From Nocardioides seonyuensis (lineage in GTDB: Bacteria > Actinomycetota > Actinomycetes > Propionibacteriales > Nocardioidaceae): 64,000 nucleotides of DNA. This document shows positions 41,778 through 50,963 of this stretch, one piece after another. How positions within the stretch are numbered: the first letter of the stretch is position 1; each line of letters starts with the position of its first letter. Both the position numbers and the translations under genes were made by a program. The notes below the pieces were generated by a model. It was not told where the DNA came from, made no database searches, and saw nothing but the letters and a program-made list of their open reading frames with translations. The DNA lies in assembly GCF_004683965.1 (NCBI RefSeq), contig NZ_CP038436.1, positions 1,674,001-1,738,000 of the forward strand. The letters run 5' to 3'.

Positions 41778-42274
41778 CACATGCCCCGGTTCTTGCGACG
41801 GGTACGACGCTTGGGTCGCCCGCCGAGGTAGGACCGCGAGCTGTCGACCAGGAAGCCCTGGCGCAGCGCCTCGCGGCCGATCAGCAGGCGGAAGCCCATC
41901 TCGTCGCGGCGGCTCAGGGTCATCTCGACGGGGATGGTGCGGTCGAGCAGGCGCACGTCCATGAGGACGACGTAGCGCTCCTGCTCGTGGCCGGTCGACG
42001 AGCGGATGGTCCGGCGGTCGTGGACCGGCAGCTCCACCTCGACGATGTCGTCGGTCGACCGCTGCCACGGGTGGATCGAGAACCGCACCCACGACCGGCC
42101 GTCCCGTTCGAGCTCGGTGAGGTCGAAGGCGTGGATCGCCGAGGAGCGCGCGCCGGTGTCGAGCTTGGCCTTGACCCACTCGACCCCGAGGTCCGGCAGG
42201 GAGACCCACTCACGCCACCCGGCGATCGTCTGGCCCGCAACCGTGGGGGACGAGCTCTCGTGGGTGGGCGGCAC
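41777..42274 (-). CDS. RimK/LysX-associated retropepsin-like (putative ATP-dependent zinc) protease
   Basis: Encodes 165 residues. GWREWVSLPDLGVEWVKAKL followed by DTGARSSAIHA contains the DTGA aspartic-protease-like motif that defines this family, and EMGFRLLIGREALRQGFLVD is its second conserved block. It is named a zinc protease in databases, but the fold is retropepsin-like. It is coupled to the downstream desuccinylase-like gene. A RimK ATP-grasp ligase is encoded 3.2 kb away, so the three likely belong to one modification pathway. Confidence 0.85.
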   Translation of the reverse strand: MPPTHESSSPTVAGQTIAGWREWVSLPDLGVEWVKAKLDTGARSSAIHAFDLTELERDGRSWVRFSIHPWQRSTDDIVEVELPVHDRRTIRSSTGHEQERYVVLMDVRLLDRTIPVEMTLSRRDEMGFRLLIGREALRQGFLVDSSRSYLGGRPKRRTRRKNRGM

Positions 42275-42314
42275 GGCGCCATCTTCTCAGGGACTCCCCT
42301 CTAGGTTGGGAAGC

Positions 42315-43325
42315 ATGGAGTTTCGATACCTCGGCAACAGCGGACTGAAGATCTCTGAGATCACCTACGGCAACTGGCTCACCCACGGCTCACAGGTGGA
42401 GAACGAGACCGCCACCAAGTGTGTGCAGGCGGCCCTGGACGCGGGCATCTCGACCTTCGACACCGCCGACGTCTACGCCAACACCGCGGCAGAGACGGTG
42501 CTCGGCGAGGCCCTCAAGGGCGAGCGGCGCGAGTCGCTGGAGATCTTCACCAAGGTCTACTGGCCGACCGGCCCGCGCGGCAAGAACGACACCGGTCTCT
42601 CCCGCAAGCACATCATGGAGTCGGTCAACGGCTCGCTGCAGCGGCTGCAGACCGACTACGTCGACCTCTACCAGGCCCACCGCTACGACACCGAGACCCC
42701 GCTGGAGGAGACGATGCAGGCGTTCGCCGACGTCGTCCGCCAGGGCAAGGCGCTCTACATCGGCGTCTCGGAGTGGACGGCCGACCAGATCCGCGAGGGC
42801 GTGCGACTGTCGAAGGAGATGGGCTTCCAGCTGATCTCGAGCCAGCCCCAGTACTCCATGCTGTGGCGCGTCATCGAGGACGAGGTCGTGCCCACGTCCG
42901 CCGAGCTCGGCGTCTCCCAGATCGTGTGGAGCCCGATCGCGCAGGGCGTGCTGTCCGGCAAGTACCTCCCCGGCGAGGCGCCCCCGGCCGGCTCGCGCGC
43001 CACCGACGAGAAGGGCGGCGCCGACATGATCAAGCGGTTCATGCGCGACGACGTGCTCACCCGCGTCCAGGCGCTCAAGCCGATCGCGGACGACGCCGGC
43101 CTGACGATGGCCCAGCTCGCGATCGCCTGGGTGCTGCAGAACGACAACGTCGCCGCGGCGCTCGTCGGTGCGTCCCGCCCCGAGCAGGTCGGCGAGAACG
43201 TCAAGGCTGCCGGCGTGCGTCTCGACGCCGACGTGATGTCAGCGATCGACGAGGCGCTCGGCGACGTGGTCGAGCGCGATCCCGGCAAGACGGCCGAGAC
43301 CGCGCCGAAGGGCCGCGTGGCCTGA
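42315..43325 (+). CDS. Aldo/keto reductase
   Basis: Encodes 336 residues. MEFRYLGNSGLKISEITYGN opens the family; the catalytic tetrad is seen as FDTADVYAN (Asp, Tyr), FTKVYWPTG (Lys) and YQAHRYD (His). GVSEWTADQI and ALVGASRPEQVGEN bind NADPH. It resembles the YghZ/Kv-beta branch. TAGGTT lies seven bases before the ATG, consistent with leaderless translation. Reduces aldehydes or ketones; natural substrate unknown. Confidence 0.92.
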   Translation: MEFRYLGNSGLKISEITYGNWLTHGSQVENETATKCVQAALDAGISTFDTADVYANTAAETVLGEALKGERRESLEIFTKVYWPTGPRGKNDTGLSRKHIMESVNGSLQRLQTDYVDLYQAHRYDTETPLEETMQAFADVVRQGKALYIGVSEWTADQIREGVRLSKEMGFQLISSQPQYSMLWRVIEDEVVPTSAELGVSQIVWSPIAQGVLSGKYLPGEAPPAGSRATDEKGGADMIKRFMRDDVLTRVQALKPIADDAGLTMAQLAIAWVLQNDNVAAALVGASRPEQVGENVKAAGVRLDADVMSAIDEALGDVVERDPGKTAETAPKGRVA

Positions 43326-43823
43326 TCAGGCAGCGACCAGCTCGTCGATCTGGTTGATCGCCGAGGTGGCGCCCTCGACCATGCCCATGTCGAGCACCTT
43401 CTGCAGGGCCTCGGCCGACGCGTAGGTGCTGGTGTAGGTCGCTCGCGTGCCGCCGTCGTGCTCGGCGAACGAGAAGGTGCTCTGCCCCTCCGGGAGCTTG
43501 GTGTTCTTGGTGAACTGCTCGTCGAGGGCGAACCCGTCGACGAACGTGAAGCGGCCGGGCTCCTCCACGTCCTCGACCTCCCAGTAGCCGTAGTAGCGCT
43601 CGCCCTCGGGGCCGGTCATGAAGTAGTTCATCCGACCGCCGGGGGCGAGGTCGTGGTCGACGAACGTTGCGGGGTGGGTCGGCGGGCCCCAGACGCGCTC
43701 GAGCTGGCGCGGGTCGGCGTACACCTCCCACACGCGCTTCGGCGGGGCGGCGAAGTCGGCCACGATGGTCAGGGTCAGGTTGTCCAGGTCGTGCGTGACG
43801 TCGGTGACGGGCATGTCACTCAT
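43326..43823 (-). CDS. SRPBCC (AHSA1-type) domain protein
   Basis: Encodes 165 residues. LTLTIVADFAAPPKRVWEVY then ADPRQLERVWGPPTHPATF is the AHSA1/Bet v1-like opening, and AEHDGGTRATYTSTYASAEA then LQKVLDMGMVEGATSAINQ is the closing helix. The fold makes a hydrophobic pocket for lipids or small ligands. It overlaps the upstream ArsR gene by four bases (ATGA), a pairing found widely in actinobacteria where the regulator controls the lipid-binding protein. Confidence 0.88.
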   Translation of the reverse strand: MSDMPVTDVTHDLDNLTLTIVADFAAPPKRVWEVYADPRQLERVWGPPTHPATFVDHDLAPGGRMNYFMTGPEGERYYGYWEVEDVEEPGRFTFVDGFALDEQFTKNTKLPEGQSTFSFAEHDGGTRATYTSTYASAEALQKVLDMGMVEGATSAINQIDELVAA

Positions 43824-44203
43824 TCCTCTCGGTTCGGGGTCTCTGAAGTGGTGGGAGCCGGCTCGGCGATGAGCTCGTCGATCCGGGCGATGCGGCCGCG
43901 CCAGACGGCCTCGATCTCGGTGAGCATCGAGCCCACCGAGCGGACGGCCTCGACGTCGCCGCTGGCCAGCGCCTCACGGCCCTGGCGTCGCTTGGTGACG
44001 AGGCCTGCCCTCTCGAGCACGGCGACGTGCTTCTGCACGGCCGCGAAGCTCATGTCGTACGACGACGCGAGCGTCGAGACCGAGTGCTCCCCGGCCAGCA
44101 CCCGGCGCAGGATGTCGCGCCGCGTGCGGTCGGCCAGCGCGTGGAACATGGCGTCGGCCCGGTCCTCCTGGGCGTCGGCCTGGTGCCGGTCGCGCTCGCT
44201 CAT
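43820..44203 (-). CDS. ArsR-family transcriptional regulator
   Basis: Encodes 127 residues from the ATG at 44203, with TACGTT six bases upstream. ADAMFHALADRTRRDILRRV and the winged helix SSYDMSFAAVQKHVAVLERA, then GLVTKRRQGRE are the ArsR pattern. The usual metal-binding CxC is absent, so it is the SRPBCC-linked, non-metal subtype. It probably binds the palindrome at 44211-44234 and controls its own operon. Confidence 0.9.
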   Translation of the reverse strand: MSERDRHQADAQEDRADAMFHALADRTRRDILRRVLAGEHSVSTLASSYDMSFAAVQKHVAVLERAGLVTKRRQGREALASGDVEAVRSVGSMLTEIEAVWRGRIARIDELIAEPAPTTSETPNREE

Positions 44204-44210
44204 GGGACTA

Positions 44211-44234
44211 ACGTACAACCAATCAGTTGTACGT
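44211..44234. promoter_or_regulatory. Probable ArsR autoregulatory operator
   Basis: Perfect 9-bp arms ACGTACAAC (44211-44219) and GTTGTACGT (44226-44234) with a 6-bp spacer. The left arm overlaps the minus-strand TACGTT -10 box at 44210-44215, so binding would block transcription. Confidence 0.75.
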
Positions 44235-44247
44235 TGTCAAGCCTTCT

Positions 44248-44316
44248 CCCGATACTCCGTATTAAAAAGCTTCTCCTGAGGCGTGGGGGAGGAGCTTCTT
44301 GATACGGACTATCGGG
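44248..44316. repeat. Large near-perfect hairpin between ArsR and dehydrogenase genes
   Basis: The left arm starts CCCGATACTCCGTATTAA and the right arm, read in reverse complement, starts CCCGATAGTCCGTATCAA. The arms are about 27-30 nt and differ at only a few positions. It is A/T-rich for this genome. It lies upstream of the arsR start and just downstream of the dehydrogenase stop. It could be the dehydrogenase terminator or a miniature element. Confidence 0.65.
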
Positions 44317-44330
44317 GGTTGTGGGGGCAG

Positions 44331-45383
44331 TCAGTCGAGGGTGATGACCACCTTCACGTCGTCACCGCCGTCCCGGTCGAAGACCTCAGGTGCGTCGTCG
44401 AGCGGGACCTGCGTGGTCACCAGCCGCGCCAGCCAGTCGCCCTCGGCGGCGGCGAGCGCCTGAGCGCCCTGCTCGTAGTGCCGGAGGTTCGCGTTGACCG
44501 AGCCGACGACCGCGTCGTTCTCGAGCACGATGTCGCGGTTGAGGCTGCCGGCGTCGACGTGGATGTGCCGCCCTCCGCTCGAGACCCCGGTGAGGCAGAC
44601 GATGCCGTACGGCGCCGTCTCGGCCATCGCGGCGAACACCAGGCTGGCGACCCCCGTCGCCTCCACCACGACGTCCGGGCGGTGCGTCCGGGCGATCTCC
44701 TCGATGCTGCTCGAGTGGTAGGTCGCCCCGAGGTCACGCACCAGGTCGGGCTTGGGGCCGTCGGTCACCAGGTCGAGCACGTGCACGTCGAGCCCGCGCT
44801 GCACCCCGATCATCGCGGCCAGCAGGCCGATCGGCCCGGCGCCGGTGACGAGGACCGTCTCCGGCTCGAACCACGCGCGCGCACCCACCCGGTCGACCTG
44901 CTCCCACGCCTTGGCGACCACGCTGGCCGGCTCGGTGAGCACCCCGGCCAGGCCCAGTCGGGACTCGACCCTCACGGCGAAGCCGGTCGGGACGGTCCAC
45001 AGCTCGCTCGCGTAGCCGTGCAGCTCCTTGATGCCTCGCTCGGTGTACCTGCCGTTGCGGCACATGTCCCACTCGTCGTGCGCGCACGCCCCGCAGGGCT
45101 CGGGGTCCGGTCGTCGTACGACACCCGCCACGAGGTCGCCCACACTGAAGCCGCTCCCCTCGGGAGCCCGCTCGACGCGTCCGAGGGACTCGTGGCCCAG
45201 GACCAGCCGTTCGCTCGAGGGGGGCGCCCAGCCGTACTCGCCACGGACGATCTCCTTGTCGGTGCCGCACACGCCCACGGCGACGCCGCGCACCAGCAGC
45301 TCGCCGTCGCCGGGACTCGGGTCGGGCAGCTCCTCGACGCGGACGGTTCCGGGCTCCAGGGGCTTCACGGTGAGTGCTCGCAC
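44331..45383 (-). CDS. Glucose 1-dehydrogenase-like zinc alcohol dehydrogenase (MDR)
   Basis: Encodes 350 residues from the GTG at 45383. GVAVGVCGTDKEIVRGEYGW holds the catalytic zinc Cys, LVLGHESLGRVE the His-Glu pair, and CGACAHDEWDMCRNGRYTER the structural zinc cysteines. VLVTGAGPIGLLAAMIGVQR is the NAD(P) site. The GHESLGR pattern and C-terminal domain resemble glucose dehydrogenase of archaea and actinobacteria. Divergent from the RimK gene with a 54-bp gap. Confidence 0.88.
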   Translation of the reverse strand: MRALTVKPLEPGTVRVEELPDPSPGDGELLVRGVAVGVCGTDKEIVRGEYGWAPPSSERLVLGHESLGRVERAPEGSGFSVGDLVAGVVRRPDPEPCGACAHDEWDMCRNGRYTERGIKELHGYASELWTVPTGFAVRVESRLGLAGVLTEPASVVAKAWEQVDRVGARAWFEPETVLVTGAGPIGLLAAMIGVQRGLDVHVLDLVTDGPKPDLVRDLGATYHSSSIEEIARTHRPDVVVEATGVASLVFAAMAETAPYGIVCLTGVSSGGRHIHVDAGSLNRDIVLENDAVVGSVNANLRHYEQGAQALAAAEGDWLARLVTTQVPLDDAPEVFDRDGGDDVKVVITLD

Positions 45384-45437
45384 ACCCACCGACGTACCCG
45401 ATCGGTCGTCAGGGAGCCACCGGGTTACCGTGACGCC

Positions 45438-46628
45438 GTGAAGCTGGCGATCTTGTCCCGGGCCCCGCACTCCTACAGCACCCAGCGACTGCGCCACGCC
45501 GCCGTCCAGCGTGGCCACGACGTCAAGGTCCTCAACACGCTGCGCTTCGGCATCGACCTCTCCGGCGAGGAGCCCGACCTGCTCTTCCGTGGCAAGCAGC
45601 TGTCGACGTACGACGCCGTGCTCCCGCGCATCGGCAACTCCATCACCTACTTCGGCACCGCCGTCGTGCGGCAGTTCGAGCAGATGGACGTCTACACGCC
45701 CAACACGGCCTACGGCATCACCAGCGCGCGCGACAAGCTGCGCGCCACCCAGATCCTCTCGCGCCACGAGATCCCGATGCCGCCGACGACGTTCGTCCGC
45801 GACCGCGCGGACGTGATCCCGGCGATCGAGCGCGTCGGTGGGGCGCCCGTCGTCATCAAGCTGCTCGAGGGCACCCAGGGCATCGGCGTCATCCTCGCGC
45901 CGACGATCAAGGTCGCCGAGGCGATCATCGAGACGTTGCAGAGCACCCGCCAGAACGTGCTGATCCAGCGCTTCGTCAAGGAGAGCAAGGGCCGTGACAT
46001 CCGCGCACTCGTCGTCGGCGACCGGGTCGTGGCGGCGATGCGGCGGGTCGCCCAGGGCGACGAGTTCCGCTCCAACGTCCACCGCGGTGGGTCCGTGGAG
46101 CCCGTCGACCTCGACCCGGAGTTCGAGCGGGTCGCGGTCCGGTCGGCGCAGATCATGGGCCTGCGGGTCGCAGGCGTCGACATGCTCGAGGGCCGGAGGG
46201 GTCCTCAGGTGATGGAGGTGAACTCCTCCCCGGGCCTCCAGGGTGTCGAGACGGCGACCAAGCTCGACGTGGCCGGCGCGATCATCGACTACATCGACAA
46301 CCAGGTGGCCTTCCCGGAGATCGACGTACGACAGCGGCTCAGCGTCTCCACGGGCTACGGCGTGGCCGAGATCGTCGTCCACGGCGACGCCGACCTGGTC
46401 GGCAAGACGCTGGGTGAGTCAGGGCTCCGCGAGAAGGACATCAGCGTCCTCACGCTCCACCGGGGGATCACGGTGATCCCTAACCCCCGCGCCAGCCACG
46501 TGCTCGAGCCGGAGGACCGGCTGCTGTGCTTCGGCAAGCTGGAGGAGATGCGCTCGATGATCCCGTCGCGCCGCGGGCGCAGCCGCAAGGTCAAGCGGCT
46601 GCCCAAGAACCCGATCGACGGGTCGTGA
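45438..46628 (+). CDS. RimK-family ATP-grasp ligase fused to a TrkA_C (RCK_C) domain
   Basis: Encodes 396 residues from the GTG at 45438, preceded at six bases by TACCGT. The ATP-grasp part (residues 1-285) has MPPTTFVRDRADVIPAIERV, the lysine in PVVIKLLEGTQGIGVILAPT and VMEVNSSPGLQGVETATKLD with metal ligands. It would add amino acids, typically glutamate, to a protein C-terminus or a cofactor. The C-terminal 90 residues (YGVAEIVVHGDADLVGKTLG, DISVLTLHRGITVIPNPRAS, LEPEDRLLCFGKLEEM) form an RCK_C regulatory domain that normally binds nucleotides in K+ transport. Partners lie at 40830-42274. Confidence 0.88.
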   Translation: MKLAILSRAPHSYSTQRLRHAAVQRGHDVKVLNTLRFGIDLSGEEPDLLFRGKQLSTYDAVLPRIGNSITYFGTAVVRQFEQMDVYTPNTAYGITSARDKLRATQILSRHEIPMPPTTFVRDRADVIPAIERVGGAPVVIKLLEGTQGIGVILAPTIKVAEAIIETLQSTRQNVLIQRFVKESKGRDIRALVVGDRVVAAMRRVAQGDEFRSNVHRGGSVEPVDLDPEFERVAVRSAQIMGLRVAGVDMLEGRRGPQVMEVNSSPGLQGVETATKLDVAGAIIDYIDNQVAFPEIDVRQRLSVSTGYGVAEIVVHGDADLVGKTLGESGLREKDISVLTLHRGITVIPNPRASHVLEPEDRLLCFGKLEEMRSMIPSRRGRSRKVKRLPKNPIDGS

Positions 46629-46652
46629 GGCGCGCCTCCTGCGACGGCTCGG

Positions 46653-46868
46653 TTACTTCGAGGGCTCCGGCACGTCGACGTCGACGTCCTTGCAGTCGAC
46701 CTTGGGGTTGACGCCCATGTAGTTGAGCGGGCCGGCGACGACGGTGAGCACCGCGTCGCTGGTCTCGGAGCAGTTGGTCTTCGCGTCGGAGAAGTAGTCG
46801 CGCTGGTAGGCGGCGAAGGCTCCGATGACGAGCCAGATCACGAGCAGCAGGCTGATGAGTCGTCCCAT
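46653..46868 (-). CDS. Small secreted or membrane-anchored protein
   Basis: Encodes 71 residues. The hydrophobic N-terminus (LISLLLVIWLVIGAFAAYQR) serves as anchor or signal. The exposed part has two cysteines (TNCSETSD and VDCKDVDVDV) that could form a disulfide. Widely present in actinobacteria without known function. An AGGACGGG ribosome site precedes the ATG at 46868. Confidence 0.7.
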   Translation of the reverse strand: MGRLISLLLVIWLVIGAFAAYQRDYFSDAKTNCSETSDAVLTVVAGPLNYMGVNPKVDCKDVDVDVPEPSK

Positions 46869-46914
46869 GCCCGTCCTGTACCCCGTGACGCTGCGTTCAA
46901 CCCATGATGGACGC

Positions 46915-47955
46915 ATGACCGCCTGGGTGCTCCACGTCGACATGGACCAGTTCCTGGCTGCGGTCGAGCTCCTGCGCCGGCCGGAGCTGCGTGGGATGCC
47001 CGTCGTGGTGGGCGGTCGCGGCGACCCGACCGAGCGCGGGGTGGTGAGCACGGCGTCGTACGAGGCGCGGGAGTTCGGCGTGCGCTCCGGCATGCCGCTG
47101 CGAACCGCCCTCAAGCGGTGTCCGGACGCGGTGTTCCTGCCGGTCGACTTCCCGGTCTACGAAGCCGCCTCCGAGCGTGTGATGGCCACGCTCCGAGCCC
47201 ATCCCGGTGCGGTGGTGGAGGTGCTCGGCTGGGACGAGGCGTTCGTCGGCGTCGAGACCGACGACCCGGTGGCGACGGCCCACGCGCTGCGCGCCGAGGT
47301 GCTCGCCGCCACCGACCTGCACTGCTCGGTGGGCGTCGGCGACACGCTCGTGCGCGCCAAGATCGCCACCGACTTCGGCAAGCCGCAGGGCACCTTCATG
47401 CTCACGCGCGACAACTGGCTCGAGGTGATGGGCGACCGCCCCACGACGGCGTTGTGGGGTGTCGGGAAGCGCATCGCGGCGCGGCTCTCCGCGGTCGGCA
47501 TCGAGACGGTGGCGCAGCTGGCGTCAGCCCCGGAGGACGTCCTGGTGGGCGGGTTCGGTCCGTCGATGGGGCCGCACTACGGCCGCCTGGGCCGAGGCGG
47601 CGGGCGCTCGACGGTCGACGACACCCCGTGGGTGGCGCGCGCTCACGGCCACGAGCGGACCTTCCAGACCGACCTCGTCGACGTCGCCGAGGTCGAGGCG
47701 GCGGTCCACGACCTGGCCGCTGCCGTGGTCGCCGACCTGCGCCGGGAGGGCCGGGCCTGCCAGCGCGTCCACCTCAAGGTGAGGTTCGCGCCGTTCTTCA
47801 CCTTCACCCGGATCCGCAAGCTGACCGAGCCGACGTACGACGCCTCGGTCGTCGCCGCGACCGCGCTCGACCTGCTGCGTGGCCTGGACGACGACCGGCC
47901 GATCCGCCTGCTGGGCGTGCGCGGGGAGATGGTGCCGCCGGAGGGCGGCTACTGA
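46915..47955 (+). CDS. dinB: DNA polymerase IV-type Y-family polymerase
   Basis: Encodes 346 residues. LHVDMDQFLAAVELLRRPEL has the first catalytic Asp, and VVEVLGWDEAFVGVE the second acidic pair. SVGVGDTLVRAKIATDFGKP and LWGVGKRIAARLSAVGIETV are the fingers and HhH regions, and the little-finger domain follows. It lacks a recognisable beta-clamp motif at the very C-terminus, which ends GEMVPPEGGY. It performs error-prone bypass of DNA lesions. No LexA box was seen upstream. Confidence 0.9.
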   Translation: MTAWVLHVDMDQFLAAVELLRRPELRGMPVVVGGRGDPTERGVVSTASYEAREFGVRSGMPLRTALKRCPDAVFLPVDFPVYEAASERVMATLRAHPGAVVEVLGWDEAFVGVETDDPVATAHALRAEVLAATDLHCSVGVGDTLVRAKIATDFGKPQGTFMLTRDNWLEVMGDRPTTALWGVGKRIAARLSAVGIETVAQLASAPEDVLVGGFGPSMGPHYGRLGRGGGRSTVDDTPWVARAHGHERTFQTDLVDVAEVEAAVHDLAAAVVADLRREGRACQRVHLKVRFAPFFTFTRIRKLTEPTYDASVVAATALDLLRGLDDDRPIRLLGVRGEMVPPEGGY

Positions 47956-48356
47956 GCGGTCCCTGCTCCGGTCGGGCGGGTGTGCCAGAGCCACGCGATG
48001 CCGGCGAACGGCAGCACCAGGGGCAGCCAGCCGTAGCCGGCGCCGTACTCCGACCAGACGGTCTGGTCGGGGAAGAGGTCCGGGTCGAGGACCGTCAGCG
48101 TGCCGACGGTCAGCACGCCGACCAGCTCGAAGCCGACCGCCGCCCATGCCAGGCGGCGCGGGTCGGGCCCCACCTCGGCCAGGCCGAGGGTGGCGGCGAC
48201 GTAGACGAGACCGGCGATGGCGGAGAGGCCGTAGGCCAGGGGTGCCTCGCCGGCCCGTGTGCCGAGCTGGACGAGGGAGCGCGCCGTGGCAGCGAGGGCG
48301 AAGACGCCGTAGACCGCGACGAGGAGGCGGCCGGCGCCGCTGCTGGTCGAGCTCAC
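47949..48356 (-). CDS. Small integral membrane protein
   Basis: Encodes 135 residues with four hydrophobic segments (LLVAVYGVFALAATARSLVQ, APLAYGLSAIAGLVYVAATL, AWAAVGFELVGVLTVGTLTV, LPLVLPFAGIAWLWHTR). The pattern DPDLFPDQTVWSEYGAGYGW between helices 3 and 4 is conserved in actinobacterial proteins of this kind. Its start overlaps the upstream gene by four bases and its stop overlaps dinB by seven. Function unknown. Confidence 0.72.
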   Translation of the reverse strand: MSSTSSGAGRLLVAVYGVFALAATARSLVQLGTRAGEAPLAYGLSAIAGLVYVAATLGLAEVGPDPRRLAWAAVGFELVGVLTVGTLTVLDPDLFPDQTVWSEYGAGYGWLPLVLPFAGIAWLWHTRPTGAGTAQ

Positions 48357-48712
48357 GACTGCCAGATCTGCAGCGCCCGGACGATCATGAACGCCTCGGT
48401 CAGCCCCGCGACCGCCAGCACCGCAGTCGCGCCGCGGCTGCGCTCGACCAGCGACCAGGCGAAGCCGAGCGGCAAGATCGCGAGCGCCGCGACGAGGTAG
48501 CCGAACAGTGTGATCGCGTCGGGACCCGAGAGGTCGGCGCCGCCGACCTGGACCGCGGCGACCACCAGCATCACGAGCACCCCGGCCTCGACCAGCCCGG
48601 CCAGGCCCAGCAGGCCCCAGTCGGGGGTGCGGTCCAGGGCGACGTAGACCAGCACCACCAGTGCGAACACGAGCGAGCCGGCGATGAGCACGAGGGGCAG
48701 CGGTCCGTCCAC
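48353..48712 (-). CDS. Small integral membrane protein
   Basis: Encodes 119 residues from the GTG at 48712. Four membrane segments (LVLIAGSLVFALVVLVYVAL, GLLGLAGLVEAGVLVMLVVA, ALAILPLGFAWSLVER, AVLAVAGLTEAFMIVRALQI). It follows copA by 22 bp and overlaps the next membrane gene, so the three may share transcription. Function unknown. Confidence 0.7.
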   Translation of the reverse strand: MDGPLPLVLIAGSLVFALVVLVYVALDRTPDWGLLGLAGLVEAGVLVMLVVAAVQVGGADLSGPDAITLFGYLVAALAILPLGFAWSLVERSRGATAVLAVAGLTEAFMIVRALQIWQS

Positions 48713-48734
48713 GAGCGCCGATTCTCGCAGAGGC

Positions 48735-50963
48735 CTACGTGAGCGACGAACGGAAGCCGCGCAGTCGCAGGCTGTTGGTGACGACGAACACGCTGGAGAA
48801 CGCCATGGCGGCACCGGCCAGCATCGGGTTGAGCAGCCCGGCGGCAGCCAGCGGGATCGCGGCCACGTTGTAGGCGAAGGCCCAGAAGAGGTTGCCCTTG
48901 ATCGTCGCCAGCGTCCTGCGTGCAAGGCGGATCGCGTCGGCCGCCACCCGCAGGTCGCCGCTGACCAGCGTCAGGTCGCTGGCCTCGATGGCGACGTCGG
49001 TGCCGGTGCCCATGGCCAGCCCGAGGTCGGCCTGCGCGAGCGCCGCAGCGTCGTTGACCCCGTCACCGACCATCGCGACGACGCGGCCCTCGGCCTGGAG
49101 TCGCTGCACCTCGGCGACCTTGTCGGCGGGCAGGACGTCGGCGATCACGGTCTCGATGCCGACCTCGTCGGCCACCCGCCTCGCGGCCGCTTCGTTGTCG
49201 CCCGTGAGGAGCACCGGCGTGAGGCCGAGGTCGCGCAGGCGGCGGATCGCCTCGCCGGAGGTGTCCTTGACGGCGTCGGCGACGACCACGAGGCCACGCG
49301 CCCTGCCGTCCCAGCCGACCGCCACGGGGGTGCTGCCCTCGGCCTGCGCCGCCGTCATCTCGGCCTCGAGCTCGGGGGAGAGGTGCTGGGACCACTCGGC
49401 GAGGAGCCGCGGACGGCCGACCAGGACGGCGTACCCGTCGACGACCCCCTGGACCCCGAGCCCCTCGAGGTTCGTGAAGTCCTCGACCATCGGCAACTCG
49501 TCGCCGGCGGCGGTCGCGATGGCGCGGGCGATCGGGTGCTCGCTGGCGTGCTCCAGGGCTCCGGCCAGTCGGAGCACCTCGTCGGCGTCCTCGCCCTCGG
49601 CGGCGACGACCTTCTGCACGGTCATCACGCCGGTGGTCACGGTGCCGGTCTTGTCGAGCACCACCGTGTCGACGCGGCGGGTGGACTCCAGCACCTCGGG
49701 TCCCTTGATCAGGATGCCGAGCTGGGCGCCGCGGCCGGTGCCGACCATCAGCGCGGTCGGGGTGGCCAGGCCCAGGGCGCACGGGCAGGCGACGATCAGC
49801 ACCGCCACCGCCGCGGTGAAGGCTGCCGTCGGCCCCGCGTCGTTGCCGAGCCAGAAGCCCAGGGTGGCGACGGACAGCGCCATCACGGTGGGCACGAAGA
49901 CCGCGGAGATGCGGTCGGCGAGCCGCTGCACCTGCGCCTTGCCGTGCTGGGCCTCCTCGACCAGTCGCGCCATCTGCGCGAGCTGGGTGTCGGACCCGAC
50001 CCGCGTCGCCCGGACCAGCAGCCGGCCACCGGCGTTGACGGTCGCGCCGACCACGGAGTCGCCGACGCCGACCTCGACCGGGACCGACTCGCCGGTCAGC
50101 ATGGACGCGTCGACCGCCGAGCTGCCCTCGACGACGACGCCGTCGGTGGCGACCTTCTCGCCGGGGCGTACGACGAACACGTCGCCCACCGCGAGCTGCT
50201 CCACCGGGATGCGCTCCTCGCGGCGGTCGCCGTCGGGACCGCGGAGCACGGCCACGTCCTTGGCGCCCAGGGTCGCCAGTGCCCGGAGCGCGGCGCCGGA
50301 CTGGCGCTTGGCGCGCTCCTCGAGCCAGCGCCCGAGCAGGATGAAGGTCGTCACCCCGGCGGCGACCTCGAGGTAGATGTTGGAGGCGCCGTCGGCCCGG
50401 TCGATGGTGAGCTCGAAGGGGTGGACCATGCCGGTCTCGCCGGCCGTGCCGAGGAACAACGCGTAGAGCGACCACCCGAAGGCGGACAGCACGCCCACCG
50501 AAACCAGGGTGTCCATCGTCGCGGCGCCGTGGCGGGCGTTGACGAGGGCGGCGCGGTGCAGCGGCCAGGCACCCCACACGACCACGGGGGCCGCGAGGGC
50601 CAGTGAGGCCCACTGCCAGTAGGTGAACTGCCAGGCCGACACCATGCCCATGGCGATGACGGGCACGGACAGCAGCGCGGAGATGACGACGCGGTCGCGC
50701 AAGGGATCGCGCTGCTCGTCGTCCTCAGCCCCGTCCGCAGCCTCGGGCGCGGCCTGCGGAAGAACGGCGGCGTAGCCCGCGTCGGCGACCGTCTTCAGCA
50801 GCACGTCGGTCGAGACGTCTTCGGGGTAGGAGACCCGGGCCTTCTCGGTGGAGTAGTTGACCGTGGCGGTGACCCCGTCGAGCTTGTTGAGCTTGCGCTC
50901 GATGCGGTTGGCGCAGCTCGAGCAGGTCATGCCGCTGATCGCGAGCTCGATGTCAGTGGCCAT
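48735..50963 (-). CDS. copA: Copper-exporting P1B-type ATPase
   Basis: Encodes 742 residues. One N-terminal HMA domain with the metal site [16 protein letters not shown], eight membrane segments, the actuator motif [10 protein letters not shown], the transmembrane copper site [14 protein letters not shown], the phosphorylation site [14 protein letters not shown] motif ASEHPIARA and hinge [19 protein letters not shown] with an HMA domain assigns it to Cu(I) export. The ATG at 50963 overlaps the 3' end of the upstream secreted-protein gene by 11 bases. It is the last gene of the csoR operon proper. Confidence 0.96.
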   Translation of the reverse strand: MATDIELAISGMTCSSCANRIERKLNKLDGVTATVNYSTEKARVSYPEDVSTDVLLKTVADAGYAAVLPQAAPEAADGAEDDEQRDPLRDRVVISALLSVPVIAMGMVSAWQFTYWQWASLALAAPVVVWGAWPLHRAALVNARHGAATMDTLVSVGVLSAFGWSLYALFLGTAGETGMVHPFELTIDRADGASNIYLEVAAGVTTFILLGRWLEERAKRQSGAALRALATLGAKDVAVLRGPDGDRREERIPVEQLAVGDVFVVRPGEKVATDGVVVEGSSAVDASMLTGESVPVEVGVGDSVVGATVNAGGRLLVRATRVGSDTQLAQMARLVEEAQHGKAQVQRLADRISAVFVPTVMALSVATLGFWLGNDAGPTAAFTAAVAVLIVACPCALGLATPTALMVGTGRGAQLGILIKGPEVLESTRRVDTVVLDKTGTVTTGVMTVQKVVAAEGEDADEVLRLAGALEHASEHPIARAIATAAGDELPMVEDFTNLEGLGVQGVVDGYAVLVGRPRLLAEWSQHLSPELEAEMTAAQAEGSTPVAVGWDGRARGLVVVADAVKDTSGEAIRRLRDLGLTPVLLTGDNEAAARRVADEVGIETVIADVLPADKVAEVQRLQAEGRVVAMVGDGVNDAAALAQADLGLAMGTGTDVAIEASDLTLVSGDLRVAADAIRLARRTLATIKGNLFWAFAYNVAAIPLAAAGLLNPMLAGAAMAFSSVFVVTNSLRLRGFRSSLT

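Noticed and set aside
44283..45437. N-terminal extension of the RimK gene to 44283
   Set aside because: Antisense to the zinc dehydrogenase; the true GTG at 45438 has a TACCGT box six bases upstream and the family N-terminus.
48684..50606. 640-codon plus-strand frame opposite copA
   Set aside because: Shadow frame; copA on the minus strand has all P-type ATPase motifs.
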